Source: Cognatundibacterium rivi (GTDB taxonomy: Bacteria; Pseudomonadota; Gammaproteobacteria; Burkholderiales; Burkholderiaceae_D). From it: a stretch of DNA of 64,000 bases. The DNA lies in the NCBI RefSeq assembly GCF_018139565.1, contig NZ_JAGSPK010000004.1, positions 124,001 to 188,000 of the forward strand, written 5' to 3'. Below, in pieces: positions 16,054-25,175 of this stretch. Under the pieces are notes generated by a model. That model ran no database searches. It saw nothing but the letters and a program-made list of their open reading frames with translations, and was not told where the DNA came from. Made by a program: the position numbers and the translations under genes. Within the stretch, counting starts at the first letter, position 1. Each line of letters begins with the position of its first letter.

Positions 16054-16622
16054 AACTGTATTCCTTTAGCCTTGAGGTTGGCGGCCAGTGCGTGGGTTGC
16101 ACGAGAGCAATGCGTTTTGACGCTGCCTTCTGAGCAGCCCATTGCTGCGGCTGTCTCTGCGACATCCATGTCTTCCCAGTAACGCATGAGGAACGCTTCC
16201 CGTTGACGTGCAGGCAGCTTTTTTATTTCATCATCAATAATATTCAGAACCTGTTCGCGTTCTAACTTATCTGCAGTCGATTCTGCTGCTTCAGTTCCTT
16301 CTTCAGCAGCATAACTTTCGAGCAAGTCAAAGTTATCATCCTCCTGATTATTGCCGGGCGTAAAGCTGGAAAACAGGCTGACCCAGGTATTCCGCACTTT
16401 CTCACGCCGGAAAAAATCCAGAATGGTGTTTTGCAATATTCTCTGAAACAGCATAGGCAATTCATTTGCAGGCTTGTCGCCATACTTTTCAGAGAGTTTA
16501 ATCATTGCTTCCTGGACGATGTCCAGTGCTGATTCCTCGTTCCTGACTGTATAGACGGCATGCTTGAACGCACGCCTTTCCACATTCTCCAGGAAATTCG
16601 ATAATTCTTTATCAGTAGCCAT
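16050..16622 (-). CDS. ECF-type RNA polymerase sigma factor
   Basis: A 190-aa group 4 sigma factor. Region 2 (about 10-75) includes ALDIVQEAMIKLSEKYG and LQNTILDFFRREKVRN. A long acidic linker (about 88-118, rich in E and D) precedes region 4 (about 125-180), with LPARQREAFLMRYWEDMDVAETAAAMGCS and a helix-turn-helix ending SVKTHCSRA. The linker is longer than in a minimal ECF. It heads the operon with DUF3619, DUF3106 and RDD. Its target promoters are unknown. Confidence 0.92.
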   Translation of the reverse strand: MATDKELSNFLENVERRAFKHAVYTVRNEESALDIVQEAMIKLSEKYGDKPANELPMLFQRILQNTILDFFRREKVRNTWVSLFSSFTPGNNQEDDNFDLLESYAAEEGTEAAESTADKLEREQVLNIIDDEIKKLPARQREAFLMRYWEDMDVAETAAAMGCSEGSVKTHCSRATHALAANLKAKGIQL

Positions 16623-17147
16623 TGTTGGCGATATTCATATGGTGATCGTGCATTTACTTATCAATAACGGTTACCCGCTAAAAAGTAGCTTGCTTTTAAA
16701 ATTGCGCATATCCTAGCAAAAATAGCCTTACGTGTCCCAAGTTTTGTCATGCGGTGAATTTTTCGGGATGAAATAAGTCGTTGATAAAAAGAGAAAAGAA
16801 TAATTCTGCTTGACCAAAATGCTGCAACGCATTACCGTATGAGTCCACCTCAAAATCTCGGGGTATCAAATACTTGGCTGGAATAACCCACAATGTTATT
16901 GCCCGCAAGTGCGCTTTAATGAAGCTGTTTGTTCTAACCCATGCCACAAGCGTGAGAAATTTGTCGTTGTAAAGCCTTAACACTGATTGAACGAGTGCCT
17001 TAAGCATTTTCCGGTACCACGCCCAACGGGGGTGTAAAAGAAAATGTCGCGGTACAAAAAGGGATGTCAGCTCACCGGATTTACATGTCGATTTCGCCAG
17101 GAAAGAACATCCGATCAATTTCCTATGGACCTTGAAAGGACAACATA
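16623..17147. other. Divergent intergenic region between sigma factor operon and ilvIHC
   Basis: This 525-bp region must carry the promoters of the sigma operon (-) and ilvIHC (+). A possible sigma-70 promoter toward ilvI is TTGACC near 16811 with TACCGT 17 bp further. A short ORF (16639-16716, 25 codons) has 12 Ile/Leu/Val codons, but no terminator hairpin follows it. Nearer ilvI are a bulged hairpin around 16975-17008 and a GC-rich one around 17020-17036, neither with a T-run. A 123-codon minus-strand ORF here looks spurious. Confidence 0.55.
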
Positions 17148-18863
17148 ATGAGTTCAGAATTTACAGGCGCAGAGATACTGGTCAAGTGTCTTGCCGAAGA
17201 AGGTATTGAGCACGTTTTCGGATATCCGGGCGGCGCAGTACTTTATATCTACGACGCAATCTACAAACAAGATAAGTTTCAGCATATCCTCGTTCGTCAC
17301 GAACAGGCTGCGATTCATGCTGCTGATGCTTACTCCCGTTCTTCCAATAAAGTAGGTGTGGCTCTGGTCACATCCGGACCTGGCGTTACCAATGCGGTGA
17401 CTGGTCTGGCAACTGCTTACATGGATTCGATTCCTATGGTGATCATCTCGGGTCAGGTGTCCAGTGCCGTTATCGGTCAGGATGCTTTTCAGGAGTGCGA
17501 CACGGTAGGTATTACCCGTCCTTGCGTGAAACATAATTTCCTGGTCAAAGATGTCCGGGATCTGGCAGAGACGATCAAAAAAGCATTTTTCATCGCAACA
17601 ACCGGACGTCCTGGTCCTGTGCTGGTTGATATTCCTAAGGATATCAGCATGCACAAAACCACTTACAGCTATCCGCGTGAAGTTGAAATGCGTTCTTATA
17701 AGCCTGTCGATAAAGGACACGCTGGTCAGATTCGTAAAGCGGTTCAGTTATTGCTGCAGGCAGAACGTCCGATGATCTACACCGGTGGCGGCGTTATTCT
17801 GGCGCATGCTTCTGCTGAATTAAATAAGCTGGTGGACGAGCTGGGATTCCCTTGCACGAACACGCTGATGGGTCTCGGAGCTTACCGCGCCAGCGACGAG
17901 AAATTCGTCGGCATGCCCGGTATGCATGGTACTTACGAAGCCAACATGGCGATGCAGCACTGCGATGTGCTGATTGCGATCGGTGCGCGTTTCGATGACC
18001 GCGTGATTGGTAATCCTAAGCATTTTGCGTCGAATACGCGCAAGATTATTCATATTGACATCGACCCTTCTTCAATATCCAAGCGCGTGAAAGTGGATAT
18101 TCCTATCGTCGGTAATGTCAAAGACGTATTGCAGGAAATGTTGTCGCAGTTAAGCGCCGTCGAGACCCGTCCCGATCCTAAGCCGCTGGCCGCATGGTGG
18201 AAGCAGATCAACGAATGGCGTGGTCGCGAATGCCTGAAATACACACCGTCTTCTGAACTCATCAAGCCGCAATCAGTGGTTGAGAAAGTATGGGAAGTAA
18301 CCAATGGCGACGCCTTTGTGACTTCCGACGTGGGCCAGCATCAGATGTGGGCCGCGCAATACTATCGTTTCGATAAGCCGCGCCGCTGGATTAATTCCGG
18401 TGGTCTGGGGACGATGGGTGTTGGTTTGCCATACGCGATGGGCGTACAGATGGCAAATCCGGATGCGACCGTTGCCTGCATTACCGGCGAAGCCTCGATA
18501 CAAATGTGTATTCAGGAATTGGCGACCTGCAAGCAATATCACCTGACACCTAAGATCATTCTGTTGAACAACCGCTTCCTCGGCATGGTCAGACAGTGGC
18601 AGCAAATTGATTACGGTTCACGCTATTCCGAGTCGTATATGGATTCACTGCCGGACTTCACCAAACTGGTGGAAGCTTATGGCCACGTCGGCATGAAAAT
18701 TGAAAATCCCGCAGACGTGGATGGTGCAGTACGTGAGGCGTTCGCAATGAAAGACAGACTGGTATTCATGAACTTCATTACCGATCAGACTGAAAATGTC
18801 TGGCCTATGGTGAAGGCGGGTCAGGGCCTGACTGAAATGCTGCTTGGCTCGGAGGATCTGTGA
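17148..18863 (+). CDS. ilvI: Acetolactate synthase large (catalytic) subunit
   Basis: A 571-aa ThDP- and FAD-dependent enzyme that condenses pyruvate to acetolactate (or with 2-ketobutyrate), the first common step of valine, leucine and isoleucine synthesis. N-terminal FGYPGGAVLYIYDA and RHEQAAIHAADAYSRS carry the catalytic Glu. The ThDP motif GEASIQMCIQELATCKQY...NN lies near 445-475; it reads GEA where GDG is usual. Shine-Dalgarno AAAGGA precedes ATG 17148. It is followed two bases later by ilvH. Confidence 0.96.
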   Translation: MSSEFTGAEILVKCLAEEGIEHVFGYPGGAVLYIYDAIYKQDKFQHILVRHEQAAIHAADAYSRSSNKVGVALVTSGPGVTNAVTGLATAYMDSIPMVIISGQVSSAVIGQDAFQECDTVGITRPCVKHNFLVKDVRDLAETIKKAFFIATTGRPGPVLVDIPKDISMHKTTYSYPREVEMRSYKPVDKGHAGQIRKAVQLLLQAERPMIYTGGGVILAHASAELNKLVDELGFPCTNTLMGLGAYRASDEKFVGMPGMHGTYEANMAMQHCDVLIAIGARFDDRVIGNPKHFASNTRKIIHIDIDPSSISKRVKVDIPIVGNVKDVLQEMLSQLSAVETRPDPKPLAAWWKQINEWRGRECLKYTPSSELIKPQSVVEKVWEVTNGDAFVTSDVGQHQMWAAQYYRFDKPRRWINSGGLGTMGVGLPYAMGVQMANPDATVACITGEASIQMCIQELATCKQYHLTPKIILLNNRFLGMVRQWQQIDYGSRYSESYMDSLPDFTKLVEAYGHVGMKIENPADVDGAVREAFAMKDRLVFMNFITDQTENVWPMVKAGQGLTEMLLGSEDL

Positions 18864-18864
18864 T

Positions 18865-19356
18865 ATGAGACACATTATCTCCATCCTTTTGGAAAATGAA
18901 GCCGGTGCCTTGTCCCGCGTGGTCGGATTGTTTTCTGCCCGTGGTTACAACATTGAAACGCTGACGGTTGCGCCGACCGAAGACCCGACCTTGTCCCGCA
19001 TGACCATTGTGACCAGTGGTTCTGACGACATCATCGAGCAAATCACGAAACACCTGAATCGTCTGATTGAAGTGGTGAAAGTGGTTGATCTGACTGAAGG
19101 CGCGCACATCGAACGCGAGCTGATGCTGATCAAGGTCAGAGCCGTAGGCAAAGAGCGCGAAGAAATGAAGCGTACAGCGGATATTTTCCGCGGCCGCATC
19201 ATTGACGTGACCGAAAAAACCTACACCATAGAATTGACGGGCAATAAAGGTAAATTGGATGCATTCATTGATTCCATTGACCGTGCGTCAATTCTGGAGA
19301 CAGTCAGAACGGGTGGCTCAGGTATAGGACGCGGCGAACGCATCCTCAAAGTATAA
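18865..19356 (+). CDS. ilvH: Acetolactate synthase small (regulatory) subunit
   Basis: A 163-aa subunit that activates IlvI and confers valine feedback inhibition. N-terminal ACT domain (about 3-78: ISILLENEAGALSRVVGLFS) and C-terminal domain (about 80-160). ATG 18865 is chosen rather than an upstream in-frame start because GGAGG at 18851 lies nine bases before it and the resulting length is exactly that of IlvH. The gene starts just after the ilvI TGA, so the two subunits are co-translated. Confidence 0.96.
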   Translation: MRHIISILLENEAGALSRVVGLFSARGYNIETLTVAPTEDPTLSRMTIVTSGSDDIIEQITKHLNRLIEVVKVVDLTEGAHIERELMLIKVRAVGKEREEMKRTADIFRGRIIDVTEKTYTIELTGNKGKLDAFIDSIDRASILETVRTGGSGIGRGERILKV

Positions 19357-19421
19357 GCAAAGTATAAGCAAGTATTCATCTGCCTCTGGCATATAAAAAT
19401 CATTCAAATTAAATAGGATAA

Positions 19422-20530
<1,109 letters not shown>

Positions 20531-20548
20531 ACGCCTTCAAGTGCACTC

Positions 20549-20680
20549 GGATTGCGAAAAACAAACTGGTTGATCAATCGAAGAACTAACTCTTCAAGAT
20601 CGCCGGGCATCATCCAGCGTGCGCTGGCAGGCGCACGCGGCTCGAAGGCTAAAAGTCGTCCACTGGGACGACTTTTTTTT
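20549..20680 (+). repeat. ilvC tail repeat, unit 2 (non-coding duplicate)
   Basis: Second tandem unit. It repeats the coding end of ilvC (still readable as [11 protein letters not shown] stop, but with no start or body), the GC hairpin and the terminator. Differences from unit 1 include a T-to-G change near the start, one extra C after the stop, and A/G changes near the hairpin. It is a recent duplication remnant, not a gene. Confidence 0.93.
20651..20680 (+). terminator. ilvIHC operon terminator, duplicated copy
   Basis: The same stem as the first copy (AAAAGTCGTCC/GGGACGACTT) followed by eight Ts. It gives the operon a back-up terminator. Confidence 0.9.
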
Positions 20681-20717
20681 CGTCTCAAAATATCTGTTTT
20701 TTGTCGGTAAATTGAAT

Positions 20718-20799
20718 AAAACAGGGGAGTATGTTTAATTTTCACCTATATGTCCTAATAAAATAAAGGGGCTTTAAATATACTGGGGGGAGTATTTTT
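20718..20799 (+). repeat. Copy C of the dispersed ~80-bp repeat, with right arm inverted
   Basis: The left arm ACAGGGGAGTATG matches copy A exactly (20721-20733). The right arm is ATACT-GGGGGG-AGTAT (20780-20795), the reverse complement of what copy A has at that position, so both arms now read GGGGAGTAT in the same direction. The spacing between arms is nearly the same. It lies about 170 bp upstream of the SIMPL gene. Confidence 0.75.
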
Positions 20800-20965
20800 A
20801 GGGCTGAAAATGAGGGGAGAAGCCGATTTAGCTTTGAAACACAATCCTGTTGGAGTCATTGCAGGAATATTGGATGGGTGAGAACACTGAAAACAAGGTA
20901 TCTTTGCAACTTGAATCAAGAAGACTTGTCTGAATCAACAATATCAACATTTCTGGAGAATGATC

Positions 20966-21694
20966 ATGAAAAAACTACTTGGTTTTACTGCGGCTTGTGT
21001 GCTGGCATTGCCGGTTGCCGCGCAGACGCTCACCGGCACCGTTATTACGGTTTCAGGATCGGCAGATGTGAAGGCGGATAATGATCAGGCGGTGCTCAAT
21101 TTTTATATCGAAGAGCAGGACAAAGACAAAACCGTGGCCGCGTCCAGAGTCAATCAGAAAATGAAATCCGGTACTGAGCTGATCAGGAAAGAAGACCCGC
21201 AGGCAGAGTTGCGTACGCGGTCTTATTATTCGTATCCCATCTATGCAGAAACCCCTGTGAATGCCGCAGGGCAGCCAGTCAAGCGCCAGATTACAGGTTG
21301 GCGATCTGGTCAGTATCTGGAAGTGAAGACGACCAATATTGCGCAGTTGTCGTCGACGGCAGCCGCGGGGCAGAAAGTGTTGGCGCTGAACGGTGTGAAT
21401 TTCGGTTTGTCTGATGCTGCGATCAAAAAATTCGAAGCCGCGCGGGTTGACGCTGGTTATCGTCAGTTTTCTGAGAAAGTCAAAATGATTGCAGCGACGA
21501 TGGGGAAGAAGCTTGATGATATTGTGATTGAGTCTCTTGATTTCGATAACGCCGGTAGCGAGTTGCGTCCGTTTGAAGCTGCGCCGATGATGCTCAAGGC
21601 AGCCAGAGCTGATGCGGCGGCAACGGAACCCAGCTTTGAGCCGGGATTTACTTCTCTGAATATAAAAATCACCGGAAAACTGCGCCTGAAATAG
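20966..21694 (+). CDS. SIMPL (DUF541) domain protein, periplasmic
   Basis: A 242-aa protein with a signal peptide (about 1-20, MKKLLGFTAACVLALPVAAQ) and a SIMPL/DUF541 domain (about 25-240) beginning GTVITVSGSADVKADNDQAV, the family's usual opening. Function is unclear; relatives include oxidative-stress and periplasmic proteins. ATG 20966 is preferred to ATG 20960 because GGAG at 20955-20958 is seven bases from the former and only one from the latter. It lies between ilvC and pssA. Confidence 0.86.
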   Translation: MKKLLGFTAACVLALPVAAQTLTGTVITVSGSADVKADNDQAVLNFYIEEQDKDKTVAASRVNQKMKSGTELIRKEDPQAELRTRSYYSYPIYAETPVNAAGQPVKRQITGWRSGQYLEVKTTNIAQLSSTAAAGQKVLALNGVNFGLSDAAIKKFEAARVDAGYRQFSEKVKMIAATMGKKLDDIVIESLDFDNAGSELRPFEAAPMMLKAARADAAATEPSFEPGFTSLNIKITGKLRLK

Positions 21695-21807
21695 ACCATA
21701 CACTCAGGCTTGCGGGTTTGCCTGACTGATAAACAGGGTTATACTTCCAGCGCAAAGTGCCAGGTTCCGCCCGACATGTTCGGGCTATTTTATTTCTTTA
21801 GATTCAC

Positions 21808-22674
21808 ATGCCATCTTTTAATCGACGCAAACCCAAAGGTAATTTCAAACTTTTCCCTAAAGGCGTGCGTAAAACGCAGCAAAGAGTCGATGCTGACGGT
21901 ATTGCCTTACCGGTGAAAACGGCGGCGCGCGGACGCGGCATTTATCTGTTGCCGAATGCATTTACGACGGCTGCGCTGTTCTGCGGTTTTTACGCCATCG
22001 TCATGGCGATGGATCAGCGTTTTTATCAGGCGGCACTCGCGATTTTTGTTGCGATGGTACTTGATAGTCTGGATGGCCGGGTTGCGCGGATGACGAATAC
22101 CCAAAGTGAATTCGGTGCGCAGTACGACAGTCTGTCAGACATGATTTCTTTTGGTGCTGCACCGGCACTGGTCGTGTATGAATGGTCGCTGCGCGGCATG
22201 GATAAACTCGGCTGGCTGGCGGCATTCGTTTATTGCGCCGGCGCCGCGTTGCGACTGGCACGCTTTAATACGAATATCAGCATCGTTGATAAACGTTATT
22301 TTCAGGGCTTGCCAAGCCCGGCTGCGGCGGCCTTAGTTGCCGGGTTTGTGTTGCTGATGGATGATTTGCATTTTGTTGGCGCTGATCTGCGTTGGATTGC
22401 ATGGAGCATCACCTTATTCGCTGGCTTGACGATGGTGACGAATGTTCCGTTTTACAGTTTCAAAGATGTGAACCTTAAAAAGAGCGTTCCTTTTATCGCA
22501 CCCTTACTGGTTTTATTAGTGTATGTGGTGGTGGTCAGTGATCCGCCTAAAGTGTTATTTGGTTTGTTTGTGTTGTATGGCTTATCTGGTTACGTTGTGT
22601 TGCTGTGGCGCTGGCGCAAGGGCCGTCCGATCAGCATCATCCAGACCAGCGTCGAAACGCACGACGATAAATAA
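21808..22674 (+). CDS. pssA: CDP-diacylglycerol-serine O-phosphatidyltransferase
   Basis: A 288-aa inner-membrane enzyme that makes phosphatidylserine, the precursor of phosphatidylethanolamine. The CDP-alcohol phosphotransferase signature DG-x2-AR-x8-G-x3-D-x3-D is complete (DGRVARMTNTQSEFGAQYD, then SLSD), near residues 94-116. About seven hydrophobic helices follow a basic ~50-residue N-terminus. Betaproteobacteria often keep pssA between ilvC and leuA. No psd (decarboxylase) gene is adjacent here. Confidence 0.93.
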   Translation: MPSFNRRKPKGNFKLFPKGVRKTQQRVDADGIALPVKTAARGRGIYLLPNAFTTAALFCGFYAIVMAMDQRFYQAALAIFVAMVLDSLDGRVARMTNTQSEFGAQYDSLSDMISFGAAPALVVYEWSLRGMDKLGWLAAFVYCAGAALRLARFNTNISIVDKRYFQGLPSPAAAALVAGFVLLMDDLHFVGADLRWIAWSITLFAGLTMVTNVPFYSFKDVNLKKSVPFIAPLLVLLVYVVVVSDPPKVLFGLFVLYGLSGYVVLLWRWRKGRPISIIQTSVETHDDK

Positions 22675-22696
22675 AATTTTGTTTTAACGCAGAATC

Positions 22697-22731
22697 GCCG
22701 CAATGTACAAAATGCATTGTGGCTTTTTTTC
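22697..22731 (+). terminator. Intrinsic terminator after pssA
   Basis: GCCGCAATG (22697-22705) pairs with CATTGTGGC (22715-22723, one G-T pair), followed by seven Ts. Confidence 0.9.
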
Positions 22732-22772
22732 TTTTCGGATTAATTAAATTAGACAGATGCTGCTATAAATTC

Positions 22773-22801
22773 TTGCACTTTTCTGTGTTCGCGCTTATAG
22801 T
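22773..22801 (+). promoter_or_regulatory. Sigma-70 promoter of the leuA leader
   Basis: TTGCAC (22773-22778) and TATAGT (22796-22801) with an exact 17-bp spacer. The start would fall about 22807-22809, that is at or next to the ATG of the leucine-rich leader ORF. Confidence 0.75.
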
Positions 22802-22808
22802 CGAATGC

Positions 22809-22898
22809 ATGAACTTTTCAGTCACATCCCTCACATTAAAAACTTTAGCAGACGCCTCCCGTCTGCTATCGCTATTTGCATTTCTGCTAGTGCGGTAA
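22809..22898 (+). CDS. Putative leucine-rich leader peptide of leuA
   Basis: A 29-codon ORF, MNFSVTSLTLKTLADASRLL followed by SLFAFLLVR, with eight Leu codons (three of them CTA, two TTA). It starts about where transcription should start, so it would be translated leaderless. A 7-bp hairpin GCAGACG/CGTCTGC (22848-22866) lies within it. Downstream, the G-block GGGTGGGG (22958-22965) can pair either with CCCCATACCC (22910-22919) or with ACCCC (22939-22943), as in alternative attenuator structures. No T-run follows, so the mechanism is open. Confidence 0.5.
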   Translation: MNFSVTSLTLKTLADASRLLSLFAFLLVR

Positions 22899-23030
22899 CG
22901 CGCTAAATCCCCCATACCCACAATTTGAGTAATCTCTTACCCCTGTGTGCGTTGCAAGGGTGGGGCGGAGAATATTCAGCATTTTTATCGATTCATTTTC
23001 AATCTCAAACATTCTTTTCAGGAGAAAATC

Positions 23031-24569
23031 ATGGCAGACAAACTCATCATATTTGACACTACTTTGCGCGATGGCGAGCAATCACCGGGCGCATCGATGA
23101 CCAAAGATGAAAAACTGCGGATTGCAAAACAACTGGAACGTTTGAAAGTCGATGTGATTGAAGCTGGTTTTGCGGCCGCGTCGCCCGGCGATTTTGAGTC
23201 GATCAAGGCGATTTCCGCGACGATCAAAGATTCTATTATCTGTTCTTTGTCGCGCGCCAATGACCGCGATATTTCCCGTGCTGCGGAAGCCCTGGCTGCT
23301 GCTCAGCGCAAGCGTATTCATACCTTTATTGCGACGTCTCCTTTGCACATGGAGAAAAAATTGCGCATGAGTCCGGATCAGGTGTTGGAACAAGCGATTC
23401 AGGCTGTGCGTTTTGCGCGTAATTTTACGGACGACGTCGAATTCAGCCCTGAAGATGGCAGCCGCTCCGAAATGGATTTCTTGTGCCGCGTAATTGAAGC
23501 TGTGATTAAAGAAGGCGCCACCACAATTAATTTTGCCGACACTGTCGGTTATGGTGTACCTGAGTTGTACGGCAATATGTTGAAGACTTTGCGTGAGCGC
23601 ATTCCAAATTCCGACAAAGCAATCTGGTCCGTACATTGTCATAACGATCTGGGGATGGCAGTGGCGAATTCACTGGCAGGTGTCATGATCGGTGGCGCGC
23701 GCCAGGTAGAATGTACGATTAACGGACTTGGCGAGCGCGCAGGTAATACCGCACTTGAAGAGATCGTGATGGCGGTGCGTACGCGTAAAGATTACTTTAA
23801 TCTCGATCTGGGAATCGATACGACGCAGATCGTTCCGGCGTCGAAACTGGTATCGCAAATTACCGGTTTCGCTGTGCAGCCGAATAAAGCAGTCGTTGGC
23901 GCGAACGCGTTTGCACATGCGTCCGGCATACATCAGGACGGCATTTTGAAAGCGCGCGATACCTATGAGATCATGCGTGCCGAAGACGTGGGTTGGAGTG
24001 CGAATAAAATTGTTCTCGGTAAGCTCTCTGGCCGGAATGCATTTAAGCAGCGCCTCGAAGAGTTGGGCATTACACTGGAATCTGAAGCAGAAATCAATGC
24101 AGCTTTTACCCGTTTCAAAGAACTGGCCGATCGCAAATCAGAGATTTTCGACGAAGATATTTTGGCGTTGGTTTCGGATGAAGAACAAGCGAATGACAAA
24201 GAGGCTTACCATTTTGTTTCGCTGGCTCAGCATTCTGAAACTGGCGAATCACCAAAAGCAAAAGTGGTGTTTGCTTTCGCTGGAAAAGAAGTGACTTGCG
24301 AAGCAAAAGGAAATGGCCCTGTGGACGCGATTGTGAATGCGATTGAGTCTGAAGTGAGTAGTGGTGCTGAATTACTGCTGTTTTCAGTCAACGCAATTAC
24401 GACCGGCACACAGTCGCAGGGAGAAGTGACGATGCGGTTGCAAAAAGCCGGACGTATCGTCAATGGCGTCGGTGCTGATCCTGATATCGTCGTGGCGTCT
24501 GCGAAGGCTTACTTGTCAGCGCTGAATAAACTCGAATCCAAGTCAGAAAAGCTGAATCCACAAGTTTGA
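23031..24569 (+). CDS. leuA: 2-isopropylmalate synthase
   Basis: A 512-aa enzyme condensing acetyl-CoA and 2-ketoisovalerate, the first committed step of leucine synthesis. The catalytic TIM barrel opens with [36 protein letters not shown] and [17 protein letters not shown] follow. The C-terminal ~130 residues are the LeuA dimer regulatory domain for leucine feedback. ATG 23031 has AGGAGA eight bases upstream; an in-frame upstream start gives a non-homologous extension. It follows a leucine-rich leader ORF. Confidence 0.96.
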   Translation: MADKLIIFDTTLRDGEQSPGASMTKDEKLRIAKQLERLKVDVIEAGFAAASPGDFESIKAISATIKDSIICSLSRANDRDISRAAEALAAAQRKRIHTFIATSPLHMEKKLRMSPDQVLEQAIQAVRFARNFTDDVEFSPEDGSRSEMDFLCRVIEAVIKEGATTINFADTVGYGVPELYGNMLKTLRERIPNSDKAIWSVHCHNDLGMAVANSLAGVMIGGARQVECTINGLGERAGNTALEEIVMAVRTRKDYFNLDLGIDTTQIVPASKLVSQITGFAVQPNKAVVGANAFAHASGIHQDGILKARDTYEIMRAEDVGWSANKIVLGKLSGRNAFKQRLEELGITLESEAEINAAFTRFKELADRKSEIFDEDILALVSDEEQANDKEAYHFVSLAQHSETGESPKAKVVFAFAGKEVTCEAKGNGPVDAIVNAIESEVSSGAELLLFSVNAITTGTQSQGEVTMRLQKAGRIVNGVGADPDIVVASAKAYLSALNKLESKSEKLNPQV

Positions 24570-24595
24570 TTCATTGATTATTTGTGTGCTATAGT
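24566..24595 (+). promoter_or_regulatory. Probable rpsO promoter
   Basis: TTGATT (24566-24571) and TATAGT (24590-24595) with an 18-bp spacer, overlapping the leuA stop. A CTCCC/GGGAG hairpin (24601-24621) with a T-rich tail follows near the predicted start; it may act as a leuA terminator or as a 5' cap structure for the rpsO mRNA. Confidence 0.6.
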
Positions 24596-24630
24596 CTCGG
24601 CTCCCGTCATTTTGGTGGGAGTTTATTTCA

Positions 24631-24670
24631 CGATAACGATGGTTTTGTCATCAAACGACTCTTGTTATCG
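24631..24670 (+). promoter_or_regulatory. rpsO leader stem-loop, candidate S15 autoregulatory site
   Basis: CGATAAC (24631-24637) pairs with GTTATCG (24664-24670), with smaller internal pairings (GATG/CATC, GTTT/AAAC) that could compete. It ends seven bases before the rpsO Shine-Dalgarno AAAGGA. S15 represses its own mRNA through leader structures in several bacterial groups; that this one does so is inference. Confidence 0.4.
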
Positions 24671-24687
24671 CATGTAAAGGAAAAATT

Positions 24688-24957
24688 ATGTCTATCGAAA
24701 AAAGTGCAAAAGCCGCTATCGTAGCGGACAACGCCCGTGGTCAAAACGACACAGGTTCTCCAGAAGTTCAGGTTGCTTTGCTGACAGCCCGTATCAATGA
24801 TTTGAACGGTCACTTCAAAGCGCACGGTAAAGATCACCATTCCCGTCGCGGTCTGATTATGATGGTTAACCGTCGTAAAAGCCTGTTGTCTTACCTGAAA
24901 GGTAAAGACCTGAATCGCTATCGCGCTCTGATCGAAAAACTCGGCTTGCGTAAGTAA
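24688..24957 (+). CDS. rpsO: 30S ribosomal protein S15
   Basis: An 89-aa primary 16S rRNA-binding protein. [20 protein letters not shown] and [13 protein letters not shown] are the conserved S15 core, which contacts the three-way junction of helices 20-22. The length is exactly typical. It precedes pnp, the near-universal arrangement, with an intrinsic terminator between them. Confidence 0.98.
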   Translation: MSIEKSAKAAIVADNARGQNDTGSPEVQVALLTARINDLNGHFKAHGKDHHSRRGLIMMVNRRKSLLSYLKGKDLNRYRALIEKLGLRK

Positions 24958-24990
24958 TTCTTGCTGAATTTAGCAAAAAATTTATAGCAA

Positions 24991-25024
24991 AAAGCCTGCG
25001 TCAGTTGACTGTCGCAGGCTTTTT
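24991..25024 (+). terminator. Intrinsic terminator after rpsO
   Basis: GCCTGCG (24994-25000) and CGCAGGC (25013-25019), preceded by an A-run and followed by five Ts. Confidence 0.9.
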
Positions 25025-25098
25025 GTTTATCTGGTGTTTTGGTTTTGCGCGAAATTTTTAGCAAAATTTGTTAGAAATAAGCAAAAAACTGGCAAAAG

Positions 25099-25116
25099 GC
25101 AATCCTGACGGATTGC
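25099..25116 (+). promoter_or_regulatory. Hairpin in the pnp leader
   Basis: GCAATCC-TGAC-GGATTGC, a perfect 7-bp stem about 60 nt before the pnp start. In E. coli, pnp mRNA is autoregulated through a leader hairpin cut by RNase III; this one could serve the same role, but it is shorter. Confidence 0.35.
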
Positions 25117-25175
25117 ACGTGGTGAGGTGAACGACAGCGCCTGAAAATCTGTCGGCAAAATAGAAAGGACACATT

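Larger units (their letters stand above)
22675..23030. other. pssA-leuA intergenic region and leuA leader
   Basis: This 356-bp region contains the pssA terminator (22697-22731), the leuA promoter (22773-22801), the leucine-rich leader ORF (22809-22898) and a 130-nt untranslated part with C-rich and G-rich blocks able to pair in two ways, before leuA's Shine-Dalgarno AGGAGA. Confidence 0.75.

Noticed and set aside
16747-17118. A 123-codon minus-strand ORF upstream of ilvI
   Set aside because: No recognisable domain, odd composition, and it fills the promoter region of ilvIHC; it looks like a chance ORF.
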